A program made the position numbers and the translations under genes. Shown here piece after piece: positions 51,148 to 64,000 of a DNA stretch of 64,000 nt. The notes below the pieces were generated by a model. That model saw only the letters and a program-made list of their open reading frames with translations, had not been told where the DNA came from and did not search any database. The DNA is from Diploscapter coronatus (Eukaryota > Nematoda > Chromadorea > Rhabditida > Rhabditidae): NCBI GenBank assembly GCA_964036155.1, contig OZ038423.1, positions 8,261,249 to 8,325,248 on the forward strand, written 5' to 3'. Positions within the stretch are counted from its first letter, which is position 1. Every line of letters begins with the position of its first letter.

Positions 51148-53248
51148 ATGAGTGATGAAAAAATTGATAAACTGGCAGATGTCGAATACTCATCCAATCC
51201 GGTAAGTCTATGATCATTTGTGCAGTATCAATTTACTCTTAAAAATTATGATCGAACAATGTTAAGCCACCCGAGTTACCTCCAGAATTTCTGCAATTGC
51301 TAGATCCAAGTAGTCAAGAAGTGCTGAAGATAATTTTGAATAATGATGCGATCACAAAAGAAGTTAAATTGGAATTTATCGACAAATTCATGAAAACACA
51401 ACCAAATCGAGTGCAAAAAGCATACAGAAATTGGCGATTCGATATCGATAGGGAAACGGTATTACACTATTCTCTTGGTGGATATAATTTGTTAATATTT
51501 AGATTCCCGAATTTATCACGAAACAAACACCAAAAATGCAGACCATACTAGAGTTGATATTATCACAACGCCCCAGTTTAGGTAGGAATTAAGCTTGATT
51601 TTAACCAATTCGATTTTTTAGATGACTTCTATGAATATGTTCTTGAATTACGCACTGCTCTAAAGGACTACGGTGAATTTCTAAAATGGGCCAGTTCTGA
51701 ATACTTGTAAAATAGTTCAATTATATTGGACACTCATGAATTTGCATTAAGAAAAGTACCAGAAGATGAGGCAGCTTTAAGGAATTCAATTAATGTGCTG
51801 AACACTCAAATATTTCTTCAAAATAGACAGGTGAAAAATGCTATTAAAAAATCCTTATCCTAACAAAAATTAACAAATATAAAAATTTCAGCATCAAATA
51901 ATTCAACGATATACTAAAGAAGTTGAGCCAAATTTACACTCCCAATTATTGAATATTACGTCGAATGAACTATCAATTTCAATTTTGGAAGAGTCGATAT
52001 TATATTTTTATGGTTTTCTACACATAAATTTATTATACGCAATGATTTATTTCAGATTTTGTAAACAAGTCGATATGTACTTTTAATTCGATTACATATC
52101 AAGTTAATGATGTAGGAAAGTTCTCATTTAAATTAGGATATCCTTCACAAATGACTTATGTTAATGATCAGAAAAAGGTGTTGTTTTATTCATAAATGAT
52201 CATTTACCCAATTTAAACAAATCGAAGAACTTGATTGACAAATATTTTAGATGTTTGGCTTTGATTGGTCCTCGCAGAAATTAGAAATGTTCGATCTAAG
52301 TAATTCTTCAATAACTGACAAAGGTTAGTGTTATTCGAATTGAAAAGAAGGTGTACCTACTATTTGCGTTTTAATTTAATTTATTGATTATTTATCAATT
52401 TCATAATACAAATTATTTTTAAAAAATTAGGTTATATTCCTAACTGCGATGGCGGAGGAATTCTAACATACTTCAAAAACGATTTACTCTATTTGGATAA
52501 TGAAAATGGAAATAAAATACTGGTATGCTGCTTATTTTTAAATGAAATTGATAGATTGAAATTGAGCTAAAAATTAATTTAGAAATTTTGGAAAAATTGT
52601 GAAGAAGGGTGGAAAGATTTTATTGCATTCCCAACAGGAACTAATATTCAATATGGTGCAAGTGTCATATGCATGGACAAATTATATGGTGTTTTAATAT
52701 GCATAATCGATGAATTATTTGAAATTATATGCAAAAATAATTCGTAATTTTTTCAGTTATTGATACTGACAGACGAACAAATATGATTTACCAGTATGAT
52801 GAAAATGCAAGTCAATGGAAAGAAGTTGGGAAGATTGACAGGATACGTGAATATTCAGCAATTTTCTGCGTGAATAATATAATTTACGTAACGGGAGGAA
52901 ATAAGTAGGATATTTTAGGTAAATTCCATTATAAATTAGCTAATTATAATTATAGTAAAAATGGGCAGACTCTAAAATCATGCATTGCTTTCAAACCTAA
53001 TGCCAATCAGTCAAATGGGGAAATAATACAAATAGCAGATATGAATTATCCACGAAACTGTCATTCACTTTTGTCTGCAAATGGAAAACTTTATGTAATT
53101 GGAGGGTATGTTTTCATTGAATATCTAATTTTTAGATTAAATTTAATCAAATATTTATTCCAGTAGAACGGATAATGCTAATATAGCTAAAATGTCATAT
53201 ATCGAAGAATACGACCCAATTTTGAATAAATGGATAATAATATCCTAA
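51148..53248 (+). CDS. Kelch-repeat protein B, tandem paralogue of A
   Basis: About thirteen exons, about 490 residues. Start MSDEKIDKLADVEYSSNP, acceptor 1 nt upstream. Exon 2 encodes PPEFLQLLDPSSQEVLKI followed by NNDAITKEVKLEFIDKF, a clearer match than gene A to the SXP/RAL-2 (DUF148) pattern P.FL......E.....I..N..IT..E. Helical segments follow. The propeller half contains MFGFDWSSQKLEMFD, NCDGGGILTYFKNDLLYLD, IYQYDENASQWKEVGKI, NNIIYVTGG, GKLYVIGG and EEYDPILNKWIIIS. Exon boundaries and many intron sequences match gene A, for example TTCATAAATGATCATTTA after the MFGF-preceding exon, showing recent duplication. All frames are open. No signal peptide or membrane segment is seen. Function is unknown beyond likely partner binding. 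Confidence 0.82.
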
Positions 53249-54304
53249 TGACAAAGAACTGCTATCAATAGATGCCTTATTATAAAAGTCATCCAATTAT
53301 CGAATACGAACTTTTCGCAATATTGTTTCAAATTCAACTTTTTTATTTAAATAAATTTTTGAATTCTCCAGTTCCAAGTATTTGAAGAACTAATTTTCGT
53401 AATTCCAACCGACCTTTTTTCGCCCAAATCGATCCTGAATTACACGCTGCTGACTATTTATTATAACGCTTTGGAGCAAACGATAATGAAGCGATACATG
53501 TCAATATGACGCAAAAAGGCATTTGGAAATGTCGCAAATTTTGAAATGGCAGAGCTCAACCGAACTGGAATGAGCTCATAAACACTGATTATCAATGAAA
53601 ATTTTTTATTGCTGACAGTGCAATAACATCGAAATCATGTTCAAAATCAGTGGTTACTAATGAATTCAAATTATTCAAATTCGTTCGATGCAAAACACGT
53701 TGAAGGAGAAAAACAGGGTAGTAGGAGCAACGTCGATCTCGAAAAGCTTGCCTCTTTCAGCATCGATAGCGATTTGACCGTGAGCAGGAAACAGTTGGTT
53801 TGACAATCAAGCCAAGAATGAGGGAAAGAGATAGACAAAATAGCAAGGAAAAAGAAAGTGAGAAGAAAGCGGCCTATCTTGTACTTGTAAAGAAAGGAAG
53901 CAAAATAGGCTGGCACATCTTACCAACTCTGGCCACAAACTAGAAACCTAGAAAGGTCGATTTATTGACAGTTTCTTTATTTCTCCCATATATATCACAA
54001 TGATCTAAAGTCGATAGTTCATTAAATTTCCCCAATTTGAATCATTGATAGAGGAAAATGAGATCTTTCAAATACAGCTCTGAATAGGAATAATAGAGGT
54101 TAGAAATGAAATGCTTCACAACCGAGATGATATGGCACACCGGATTTGGAATAGTTCGTAGAAATGAAGAAATTCGTGGCATATAGCGATGCAGTAAGTG
54201 ATATGTACAATTTATAGCACAATTCAGTCGAAGAATATTGAAATTTAGAATTTTTCGCATATATCCTTTCGATCTACAATATTCTCGACTCAATTGTAAA
54301 AAAA
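53249..54304. other. Convergent intergenic region
   Basis: Spacer between the 3' ends of Kelch gene B (+) and the BIG3-like gene (-). A minus-strand frame at 53671-53916 begins with a hydrophobic stretch but shows no splice context or known motif, so it is not called. Nothing else seen. Confidence 0.5.
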
Positions 54305-57300
54305 CTATGTTTCAACATTTGCACTAGATAGAATCTGAATAGCTTCTACGGCTAGTTTACGAATGACTAAATCAGGACTAGCGATTAGCAGAGATTGCAA
54401 CAGAGATATGGTTTTCGACTGGAACTCCTTAGAAGAACTACTGTAATGAAGCATAGCATTGATAGGTACAGTGACGATTTCCCTGTATGCAAAGAGTCTG
54501 AGCGAATCTGCATCCACTCCATTCGTTCCATTCATTCCCTCTGCAGCTCCACTGTCTTCATTCATTTCAGACCGATTCGAATTTTCCGTGAATGGATTTC
54601 TTCGAGTTGTCTTAGCTCCGGCTATTTTTGGCTTCAGACTCTCTCGACTCTTATTGTACTCTGAAGATTTGTCATGTTTCTAAAGTTTTAATTTCGAAGG
54701 ATGAAATTCACCTTCTAGATGCTGATTCACTTCCTTTTCAGAAGTGAATCGATACATTTGCACTCCATCGACTTCGACCAAGATGAATTCAAAATTCTAA
54801 AAAGGGATCCTCATTAATTTTGGAGGTTTGCATAAGAACTCACAATTTCCTTAAATTCTCTAGCAGCGATGACAGCTTTTCTCTGTCCGATTTCCCTTTC
54901 GAGCCCTTTCAATTCCCCAATTAGTCTGTCTAGTGAGCAGTACATTTCTTTCAAGGCATCATTTCTAAAATATATCAAATTTGTCAAGTATCAATAGTTT
55001 GGTTTTCTTACGATTTATGCTCAGTAGCTTGTTCATAGAGATGTTGGAATTTGATTGCAGCAGAGGAGACGAGCTGTTTGTACAAATTTGCGTATTTCAA
55101 TTGGGTGAGTCGAGAGAAGAGTTTCAGAAGACCGTAACGGGAATGAACATCGTGGGCTACCTGATTAAGAAAATTTGTAGCGAAAATATTTCTTTTCCGT
55201 ATATTATTGTGAACTTTTCAATTCTCGACGATAAATTTCATCATTTCGAATATCCAAAATAAAACTAAATTTCAATGAAAATGGATGTTAAAATGACTTA
55301 CTTGAAAGGATGCATCAAGACAAATACACAATGAACCTCGAATAGACTGATCCATTTTGTCGGCAACTTCCAAAGGCCGACTGTCAGCAAGCACTTGCCT
55401 ATAAATTGCAATGAATGTCGTGAATCATCATGGAATCTCATTGCTTACTTCATCTTTGGGGTGACCTCTGTGATGAGTAATGTCCCAATCAATTGAAGAA
55501 TCAAGTAGTGTGAAGCTAGCAGGGAAAGGGTTTCTTCGAATCGCATGCTAAACGTAAATGTTTGCTAAAGAAAATAGTCGTTTAGATAGATACCTAATTT
55601 TGTGCCCATCTTTTGTGAGAATCAATTCCGCAGACTCACTTTCATCCACGTCCCGCATGAAATACGAATCGTCTTTCTGACAGTCGATTTGGAATACCTA
55701 CAAATTGAAAGTATTCCAGACTTCGCCCTTACCCAATTGTTTCACTACTGTCGCATTCGGGATGAGGAATGCTTTTCCAAAGTACTTGGAACATTTTACA
55801 ATGAAAATGAATATTTTTCATCTGAAGTTAAACATTTTCAGACCTGCTGCGCGACAATTCTCTGCTGTATCGGAGGCATAGCCGTAGTACTGATGCAGAC
55901 AGTGCCGACATCGCCCGATTCGTCGTCGCAATTCGGAAGGAAATAGGAGGACAGCAGACGGATGGGGTGCAGAGTCACACAACTGAGATTGAAAACATCG
56001 TTTTGAAATGGGAAACACTGAAAACCAACCATGACATCCAAATGATGCGTGATGCAACGAGCCACTGAGCTGGAGAGAAGTCAGACACGTTTGAGAAGAG
56101 ATGCCTGAAAATGGGGAATATCATTCCTTTAAATTTCATTATAGAAATGATTTATACTCTAAGATTCAAAGTATGGCGATTTGAAAATGTTCAAATGAGC
56201 ATATGAAGAAACTGCGTGAGCTAGGAGAGGGTAGAGAAACGCTCTTTTACTTTGTACACTGTTTCGTTATGTCGCGATGATGCGCCATTTCCTAGTAGAC
56301 AATATTCTCGAAAATTCGTCACTTCTAGTTATTAATGAATGCAAAGATTAGCTTGATATACAAACAACATTTTGCATTCTCTTTGGCATTTCATTCTAAT
56401 GGTGAAGATTTAAAAGTTTAAAAGTCTTACTTCAAACAAGCAGCCCCAACCCTGCTGATTCCTTCCTGCGATTTGCCTGTGCACTCCACTGCCAATCTGC
56501 CCATGTCAAACAGTAGCCGAGTCGATGATTCACTTTCTGCAATTAAATCATTTGAGAAATAGGAAAAATCTATTTCTATATACTGCAAATCCAATATTGC
56601 CTATCATCACATTAAAATGTTTGACTACGAATTTTATAGTTTCTCTTCGTTTTCGATTGCAAAAAAGTGAGATGAAGTGAGAACAATCGTATTGAATTGT
56701 GAAATGTAAGCCTAAAGAAGTATAGAAAAAGTTACCTTTATGCTGATCGATGTACTGCATAACGATTTCAGTGCACGTGCCAATTGCCTGTTTGACATTC
56801 CTCGTGTCGTCTTCATATTTGAGTCTTCGCAGCCACTTTTGGATGTAAGGCAAAACAAGCGATGATATGCAGAATGCTGTGGTTTCAGCGCCTAAAGTCA
56901 TCAATTCTTTAAACCGAAATCTCCAACTTCTTACCCAGCTCAGATTCAGTAATTTGAGTGAGAAGTTGATGGATCGAGGCTAAGATAGGTGGTTGAACAG
57001 AATTTGGCGCAGTTACTAGTGTTCCTGAGAGTTGCTCCACTGAAATTCATGTTTTTATTAAAGAGCTCTAATTTCGAAAGATACTTACCCAAAGAAAGCA
57101 ATAATTCTACGGACGCGATTTCGTGAGGACTTTTGTCGTCCCAAGGCACTGCAATTCGAGGCACATCCAAGGGGACGTCAAGATCCTGCAATTCATTAAA
57201 AACGATAACATGATATTTGATAATATAGCAATGAGCAAATTATTTGAATCGTATATGAAAAATTACGTTACCTGAGGATTCTGCTGATTGACATCATAAG

Positions 57301-60300
57301 CGAATAGGTTGAAGTCGATGACGGAAGAGAGGGGAGGAATTGACTCGTCACAGACAAACGACTCTACTTCCTCGATGCTAGAACAACGCAACTCGTATCG
57401 ATGCAGAAGATTGGGATTGGGCAGATGGGGAGTGCGATAGAGCGTCATCAGCACGGCATACACTGCGGGAATTAGGCGGAGGGCTGCAGACGAGAGCTGG
57501 TCGTCCAGGGAGGCTGAGGAGGAAGGATCTGATTTGGATGGATCTGATGCAGGACAACTGCCACTCTTCTGCAGGAAATGCATGATGCATTGAAGACAGT
57601 CGGCAAACGACCACGATAATATCGAACTGAAATTGAGCATATGACGAAGTAAAATACGGGTTTTTCAGAGTTTTTCTATGAATGGATCTTCATTAGAAGA
57701 AAATAATGATGCTATGATTTGATAACGCTTGATTGATTGCCAATATATAAGCGTTTTGAAAGACGTTACCACTTGTTTATGCCGAGGTAAGTAGTAATGA
57801 GATCCAAAACAGTCCAATGAGCAGTGGAGTCTTCATCCAGACAGGTCCGCACAGCCCGCATCGTGCCGAACAGAGGCTTGTAGCCCGAACCGATTCGGTC
57901 TGACTTGGTCCGCACGAAATCCGACAGAGCTCCTAGCAACTGTTCTCTTGTCTCAGAAGTGCACACTTCAGAACAAACGATGGATTGGAACGGAGCGATT
58001 AGAGACTGATTGAAACATAGACCTGAATTTTCAGAATTTAGTAGTTCTATGAATAAGTTTCGTGGATAAAGATGGAAAGAAATAGAAAAGTCTTGAAAGT
58101 TGTATGAAATTTCATGATTCTTGAAATTTTCACCGGGAGATTCAGCGAGAAGAAGTGAAGAGGCGGATTCTGCCAAAGCAGTGACTCCGCAACGAGAGAC
58201 GTCCGGAGTTGGGGCGAGAGAGACCTAATCAAAACTGCTCATTATTGTGAAGATATTTTTCAATTTTCTTACCGAAACAAAGTGCTTGCTGACAATAGGC
58301 CAGATGATCATTTGATGAACCAAAGGACGATTCGGAAGATTCGATATTGTTTCGGAGATCTAAGATACATTTTTAATGTTCCTTAAAAATGAAATGTTTT
58401 TGTGAGAAGTTGTATATGACGAATTTAAAAATTGATCAAAATCAATGAAGTTAATTACCCTGGACAGGATATTGACAGCTGGAGCAAGAGAAGGCTGTTG
58501 ACTTTGTTCGCAGTAGAATATTCTATTCTCACTGGCAGACACCAAATAAAGGCAGAGTTCCTTGAGGGATTGCAGAGACAACTGTCTGCTGCATGTCGTG
58601 TAGAATCTGAAAATCGCAATAAAGCCATCGAAATACTAAAATTATTAGCAGATTTTTAAAAGATTCAATTGATTTGAGATAATTTTAGAGGAAAAATATG
58701 TGAAGATCTGATACAAAATAGTTAGTCTTCCATAAAAATTCAGTTTCTTTTCTCGGTCAAATACCAGTGAATGTTCATATTGAAATGATGAAATAAAGGA
58801 AGACAATTATGATTATGATTCAAGAAGTGCCTGTCGATTTTCGCAATTAGGATGCAGAGGGCTTTGTTGATGTGATCCTGCGTCAGAGTGCCGTCTCCAA
58901 GGACTCGTTCAACGCATCTTTCGGCGGGTGGAACGCCCTGAATTCAAAAATGTCCTTCGATATGACTTTGCAAGAAAGTACGAAATTGTTTATGTGTAAT
59001 CTCGAAGGATAGTTTGTTCAAAATGTCTAGAAAAAGGGTTGACCTCCTCGACTTTATCCTCTTGCTTCTCTTCTTTCTTCTTTGTAAGGAAAGCGAATCT
59101 GGACGGTTTCTCATAGCAGAGTGAGCCGTAGATGTGCTTCTCCAACTCCCAGACATATTCGCTGCAGCGGATCAGATGCTTCCAGCACTCGGGAGCGTGC
59201 ACAGCCACGAGGGCATTGTCCAGCATCAGTTGGATGGAGAGGAAGTCCTTGCGAGCCCATGAAGTCCATCTTCAAAAAATTCACTTTGAATATTGAATTA
59301 TTGAAAAATATGATTTTCCAGTAACATGAACTGAAAAGACAGAAAGAGGAGAGTAAGCTCAGACAGGGAAGAAGTTTCCATGTCTTTTCTCTCCAATGTT
59401 TAAAAAATTATCATTCGGGATTATTTAAATTATTATGTGAAAAGAAAATTAAAAAATAGCATTTTTCTGCAATAAATATCTCAGAAAATTATTCTTCGAA
59501 AGTTTTCAGATATATAAAGAAGAAATCGTGCCTTTTATCCTCGCTCATGGACATTCTCAGTTCCTCTACAGAGCAGGAAGTCTCGACGAGATTCTCGAAG
59601 ATCCAGCCGCACCTCTTGCCCAGTTCAAGCTGCAATGCGACTCTGAGCAGCAGATGCATGGCGCCGATGGTGTGCTCGACCCCTTCCAGCACCTTGTCTC
59701 GAGCTCTGCCTCGGTCCTTTATGCCTATGAACACCGACACGATCTGCACCACACAGTCCCATGCAGAGGTAATCAGCCATCGGGCTGCTAGCTGCTCTTC
59801 CACTGATTTGGCCTGCAACATTGTCATAAGTGGTTTTTCACAAGAGAAACAGTTGAAATTCGCCCTTCAAGAAAATCTAAAGATCAACGTCACAATCTAT
59901 AAGGGCGGCTTGATTCAATTCAGGTAGTATCGGAAAACATGAAGGAAAGGGAATTCAATGCTTTCAAAAATTTACCACTGTATTTTCGATATTGTGAAAA
60001 CTCATAGAATAAAAGGAATCAATGGCTTTCAAATTGCATACCTCAGAGAATCCCCTCGAAATGGACTGCAGCCTGGCGACGTCGGTCAGAACTCTCTTGT
60101 CAATGCCGTCGTAGTCTCGAACTACATTCGTTAGTGGAGATTTGCCTGTTAGTTGTTCTGACAAGGCATTGCACTGCTGAGTTTGATCGTAGACCTGAAG
60201 ATCAACTTGAATTTTAGAGAGAAAAATTGCAGCCAACCTTCTTTAGCCAATTTTCACTTGCATAAACAGTGCAGCCACTTGCTAAAACGGAATCACGAAA

Positions 60301-63300
60301 TTTCGCCTAAAATTTAGGTTTCATTGGGAAAATATGCGCTACCTACCCAAGTAACACAAGAAGGCCCTCTCAAAGCCAGACCCAGAGCAGCGTAAGCAGT
60401 CAAGTAAAGCGCGTCTGTGTTCAGGAAATTGTCTTGAATCTTGGGTTCCGATTTGAACACTTCACTATGAGCAGCGGAGAAATCTGAAAAGAACAAGTAT
60501 TCCATTCCTTTCAAACAAAATTTGACCTGAGTAAAATGAAGAAGCGAATTCGAGAATGACCTCATCCACATTCAGCGTGCTCTTCATTTTCTTCCAAGTG
60601 TCCATTTTCTCGGACAGTAATTCAACGAATTGTTTCGCTGTTATCGTGTCACTCTGAAATCATTTTTGAATTATTATAAGATTTCATGTCTCGAGTATTT
60701 CTGTACAATAAAAATGTGAGAAAGCGTATGAACAAAAAATTAAATAAGCATGATAGTGATTTTTCTCAACCATTTCTTTCCGTGTTTTCTACAGCATGGC
60801 ACTTAATGATTTTCTCACCGGTGAATCACTCGAATTCTCCTCTTCATCCGTGGTTCTGCGTCCATTTTCTTCTCTAATTTCCTTCATTCCTCCACCCATG
60901 CCAAATTTTGAGCTAATCTTGTCGAGAGTCCTCTTCATCTGTAATTTTAGCCGTCTTCCCTTCCACCAGATTTCCTCTAATTGCTCACTTCATCATCGTC
61001 TTCCCTGTCTTCATTCATTTCACTGCAAATCGATTCTTCTCGTGTTTCAGTTCGCGATTTCGACACGCGAGGCGAACATTCGTTGATGTCGGAACGAATC
61101 GTAAAGCCTAGAAAATGTAACAGATCCGTTCAAAAAATCTTCTTTTTTGTCTTTTTGTACGTATAAAAATTACGATTTTAATCGCTGCCAAATATTTGTT
61201 TACTATTAAAACTCATGGAAGAATTGCCAAGTTAAGAGAAAATGAGTTTCTAAGTTGAAAAAAGAAAACTAAATTGCACGAAGACTGACCCTTTGCAGTG
61301 GCATCGCTCAGTTCTGGAAATCGTTCTCGTAGCCATTGTTCCGTCTCTTCTGGTAGCAAATTCGAGGAATTCGAAAAATCCAATATCCCTTGTAACTGAA
61401 AGATAAAATTCTCACATATCTAGAAGACTGAGTATTTGCCTAACTTTTCATTCAAATACATTCAGCTCCTTTTTAATTAGCAAGTAAATTTAGATTTTCC
61501 TACCATAGCAGAAACGGCTCGAATTGCGTCGATCGCGATTTCGCACTGCGGATTCGCGCATTCCGTCAGACAAACGACAAACATTCTCCACAAATTCAGA
61601 CTTCCTACAAAAATCAGAAAAGTAGAAAAAAGCCCTCAAGTTACGTACCTGCTCGAACACAACTCGTCACTAGATCTGCAATGCGAAGTTTGTCGGATAA
61701 AATCTAAAATTGACAATTACTACAAGAAAAATTAGCTGTGCCAACCTTCTTTATAACTCTGACAGCCTCACTCCTCTGCTCGATTTTGGGGAAGAGAAAC
61801 GCCTTGTGGAGAAGAGCCTCTAGCATTGAATTGACAGAGGAAATTGGACACATCAGACGAATCAACTGCTCCACAACTCTGAAACATTATTTTTTCAGCA
61901 CTATAGTGAAAACTAATGGTCCTTTTCCTAAAATAATTACTATTCAGGAGATAAAAAATGGTCTAAAAAACTTGCAAACATTCAAAATGATATATCGAGG
62001 AAAAGAGACATTTTCTGTTCAGTTTTGTATGCCAGAGTGCCGTATGCCATTTTTTATCACTCAGATGTTTTGATAAATAAGAAAGTAAAACTGACTGATA
62101 AAGAGCCCTGGTTCCTTCGGGATTGGAAATGACTGCGGGGCTGAGTGCGAATTGGGACGCCTGTCCCTGCCCGACCGGCTCGTCTACCGACATCTGGACT
62201 GTCGCTGTCACGGACGGGGACTTGTCAGGCACGCCTAGCATGCGGATCACCAAGGGGCACAACTTTTCCCTAAATTCAAAATATCATCTCAACACGCAAT
62301 AAGTTACAAATCAAAAAGTCGGAATTATGAATGGTGGACTTTTGTTGATTGCTTGATTGAAATTCGTTGACTTTTCTCAATAACATATTGCAGGTATTTT
62401 TTGACACAAAAATCCTCATAATTCTGCTCGATCTTCATGACGAAAACTTCAAAACTCACCAAAGGATGTTGACGAACGGAGTGTGTGAGTTGATGTGAGC
62501 AGGCTGAGCAGCGAGGAGGGAATTGACTGCTTCGAGGTAGGCGATGGCGTGCTCGTTGGCGATCGACAGACCGTCCAGTTTGACGATGAATGCGTCCAGC
62601 AGTTTCGTCACATCCAAATACACTGCGATATTGTCTTGGGCCTCTTCCTGTAACAGCCAATATTTGGTTGAAAACTGATGGCTCTCTATAGTTTTGTAGG
62701 AATCAGAAAAAATATTATCAATTACAGAAAGAAGCAATGGTAAGAGTCGACTTTTCTGGATAGTTCATAACTTAAACTGAACTTCGCATTGTCCATTTCG
62801 TTGAGTAGTGGAATATCGAAAATTTATCGAAAAAACAAACTAAAGTAATTCGATGAGTGTAAGCGGACATACCGCAGAGTAGCGATTTTCAAAATATGAA
62901 GAAATTGACTGGGAAATGGAGGCTCTCGCTGAAATCCGTACTGATTCCTCCTTGCTACTGCCAAATACGCGAATGTACAACTGAAATAATCGGTTTTTAA
63001 AGTCATTCATCCAGAAGAAAAGGTTTAAAAATGAACCTCCAACGCCTCTTCGAATTCTTGCAAAGAGGCTCTCAGCTCATTGGAACAAATCATTTCAACG
63101 AGAAGCTGAACTTTGAAGATAAAAATTGGAGAAAGGAAATTCCAACCGTCAAAGCCTGTCTCTGCAACTGCGTGCTCCACTGTGTAATTCCTGTCATTGT
63201 ACTCAACACCTAGAATAAATCAGGAAAAATTGAACAAGTAGCGAAATTCACTAACCTGTGTAGGTAGATTATGTTGCGGATTTTCAATAGCGGATGAATG

Positions 63301-63821
63301 AAACCGTGAGTCGCGTAGCAGAGCCTTCAAATATAATAATTTCAGGTAAAACATGAAATGATAGGTCACATTTCCCAGTTTATAATTTCATGCTTATTGA
63401 TAAAAACTTTGATGTCAATTTCCTCAGATTATCTGGGTTATCATGTAGGCCTTCTTTCCACAATTTAGTCGTAAATCTTCAGAGCTGTAATTCGCTTGGC
63501 CGAAAAATCATGAAGATGCAGTTCGAGAAATTATGGAACAATTCAAAAGTGAACGATTTGCCAACCTGGACGATTTCGACCGCGAAATGCATGCTCTTCT
63601 CGTTGGCATTGTCGAATGCCAGTTCTGCAGCGGCCAGGCACTTCTCTCGGACATAGGCAATTGGGACATCGCCCTTTTGGGAGAAATTCTTCAACGCCTC
63701 TGAGAATTCGGAGTTTACACACACAAAAATCACTGTGCGGCTTACCTTTCGCCTGAGCGACAGCCTCCTTCGTCGGCTGATGTTTGACTGAATTGGCCAG
63801 TCCATTCAGAGCTGCATCCAT
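54305..63821 (-). CDS. ARFGEF3: BIG3/ARFGEF3-like HEAT-repeat protein
   Basis: About thirty exons, well over 1,500 residues. Start MDAALNGLANSVKHQPTKEA at 63821, 9 nt after an acceptor; the C-terminus LAVEAIQILSSANVET ends at 54305. Colinear matches to human ARFGEF3 include REKCLAAAELAFDNANEKS (human REKCLLPLQLALESKNVK), LNTDALYLTAYAALGLALRG (MNADSLYTAAHCALLL), PECWKHLIRCSEYVWELEKH (PDCWPHVFRVCEYVGTLEH), SDRIGSGYKPLFGTM (STQIQSGWRPLFSAL), and PYIQKWLRRLKYEDD with KQAIGTCTEIVMQYI (KHAIGLSCELVVEHI). No canonical Sec7 catalytic motif was seen, in line with BIG3, whose Sec7 region is thought to lack exchange activity. Human BIG3 acts on secretory granules and binds prohibitin. MON2 and BIG1/2 share the same fold but fit less well. 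Introns of up to about 600 bp occur, for example 60660-61290. Confidence 0.82.
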
Positions 63822-64000
63822 TTCCGAAAACTGTCAAAGCCAACAAATTCCTCAGTTTTCCGGATTCGCTCTGAAATATTCCCGAATTGTGGAATTCCGC
63901 ATTCGAAAAGCAGCCTCACCCTCTTTTCCCCTTCCTTTCATGCTCTGCATCGGTTTTCCTCTTCTGTCTGTGCTCTCTTAAATCGTCTTATTCCTTTTCT
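63822..64000. other. Upstream flank of the BIG3-like gene
   Basis: Contains a candidate leader acceptor (CT at 63831-63832 on the plus strand, AG on the minus) and then a pyrimidine-rich tract on the plus strand, similar in composition to other promoter regions of the window. No gene seen. Confidence 0.45.

Noticed and set aside
53671..53916. Minus-strand frame starting with a hydrophobic, signal-like segment
   Set aside because: The remainder has no motif and no acceptor or splice partners; chance is likely in this region.

Overview
The window is 64 kb of animal nuclear DNA from a compact, intron-rich genome, most likely a nematode. Five things point that way: introns are short and end in T-rich TTTCAG acceptors; nearly every gene has such an acceptor 1-60 nt upstream of its ATG with no obvious partner exon, as expected for spliced-leader trans-splicing; two tandem genes carry an extended ACTGATAAG (nematode gut GATA) element; there is an orphan 7-TM chemoreceptor-like gene; and small foldback repeats are frequent. 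The species cannot be named from the sequence alone. A class XVIII myosin and a BIG3/ARFGEF3-like gene are present. To my recollection, at least the myosin class is not found in C. elegans, so this may be a lineage that kept it.

Layout, left to right. 62-7088 (+): 3' part of a large disordered scaffold with SH3- and SH2-ligand motifs. 8159-9837 (-): MEAF6, with a tRNA-derived SINE in its last intron. 10131-13635 (-): COP9 signalosome subunit 2, head-to-tail with MEAF6. 13864-14729 (+): TRAPPC1, divergent from CSN2. 14952-15974 (-): a secreted orphan protein. 16291-17768 (-): GPN2. 18628-22631 (+): ARIH1/Ariadne-1 E3 ligase. 22632-26334: AT-rich DNA without a gene I can support. 26335-28182 (-): 7-TM receptor. 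28183-32755: repeats and pyrimidine-rich DNA. 32756-44185 (+): myosin XVIII. 45442-46603 (+): cysteine dioxygenase. 47057-50291 and 51148-53248 (+): a tandem pair of paralogous Kelch-type genes with an unusual N-terminal domain. 54305-63821 (-): BIG3/ARFGEF3-like HEAT-type protein.

The conserved genes are mostly cell housekeeping: histone acetyltransferase accessory, cullin deneddylation, cullin-linked ariadne ligase, ER-Golgi tethering, GPN GTPase and sulfur amino-acid catabolism. CSN2 and ARIH1 both act on the cullin-RING system but are not adjacent. CSN2-MEAF6 and GPN2-orphan are head-to-tail with about 0.3 kb gaps, so they are operon candidates. The most unusual part is 46.6-53.3 kb, where a recent duplication preserved about 170 bp of promoter and much intron sequence, and where transposon-like inserts entered only the first copy afterwards.

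All gene models were assembled by eye from open frames, GT/AG signals and intron phase. Exon ends are approximate where not stated.
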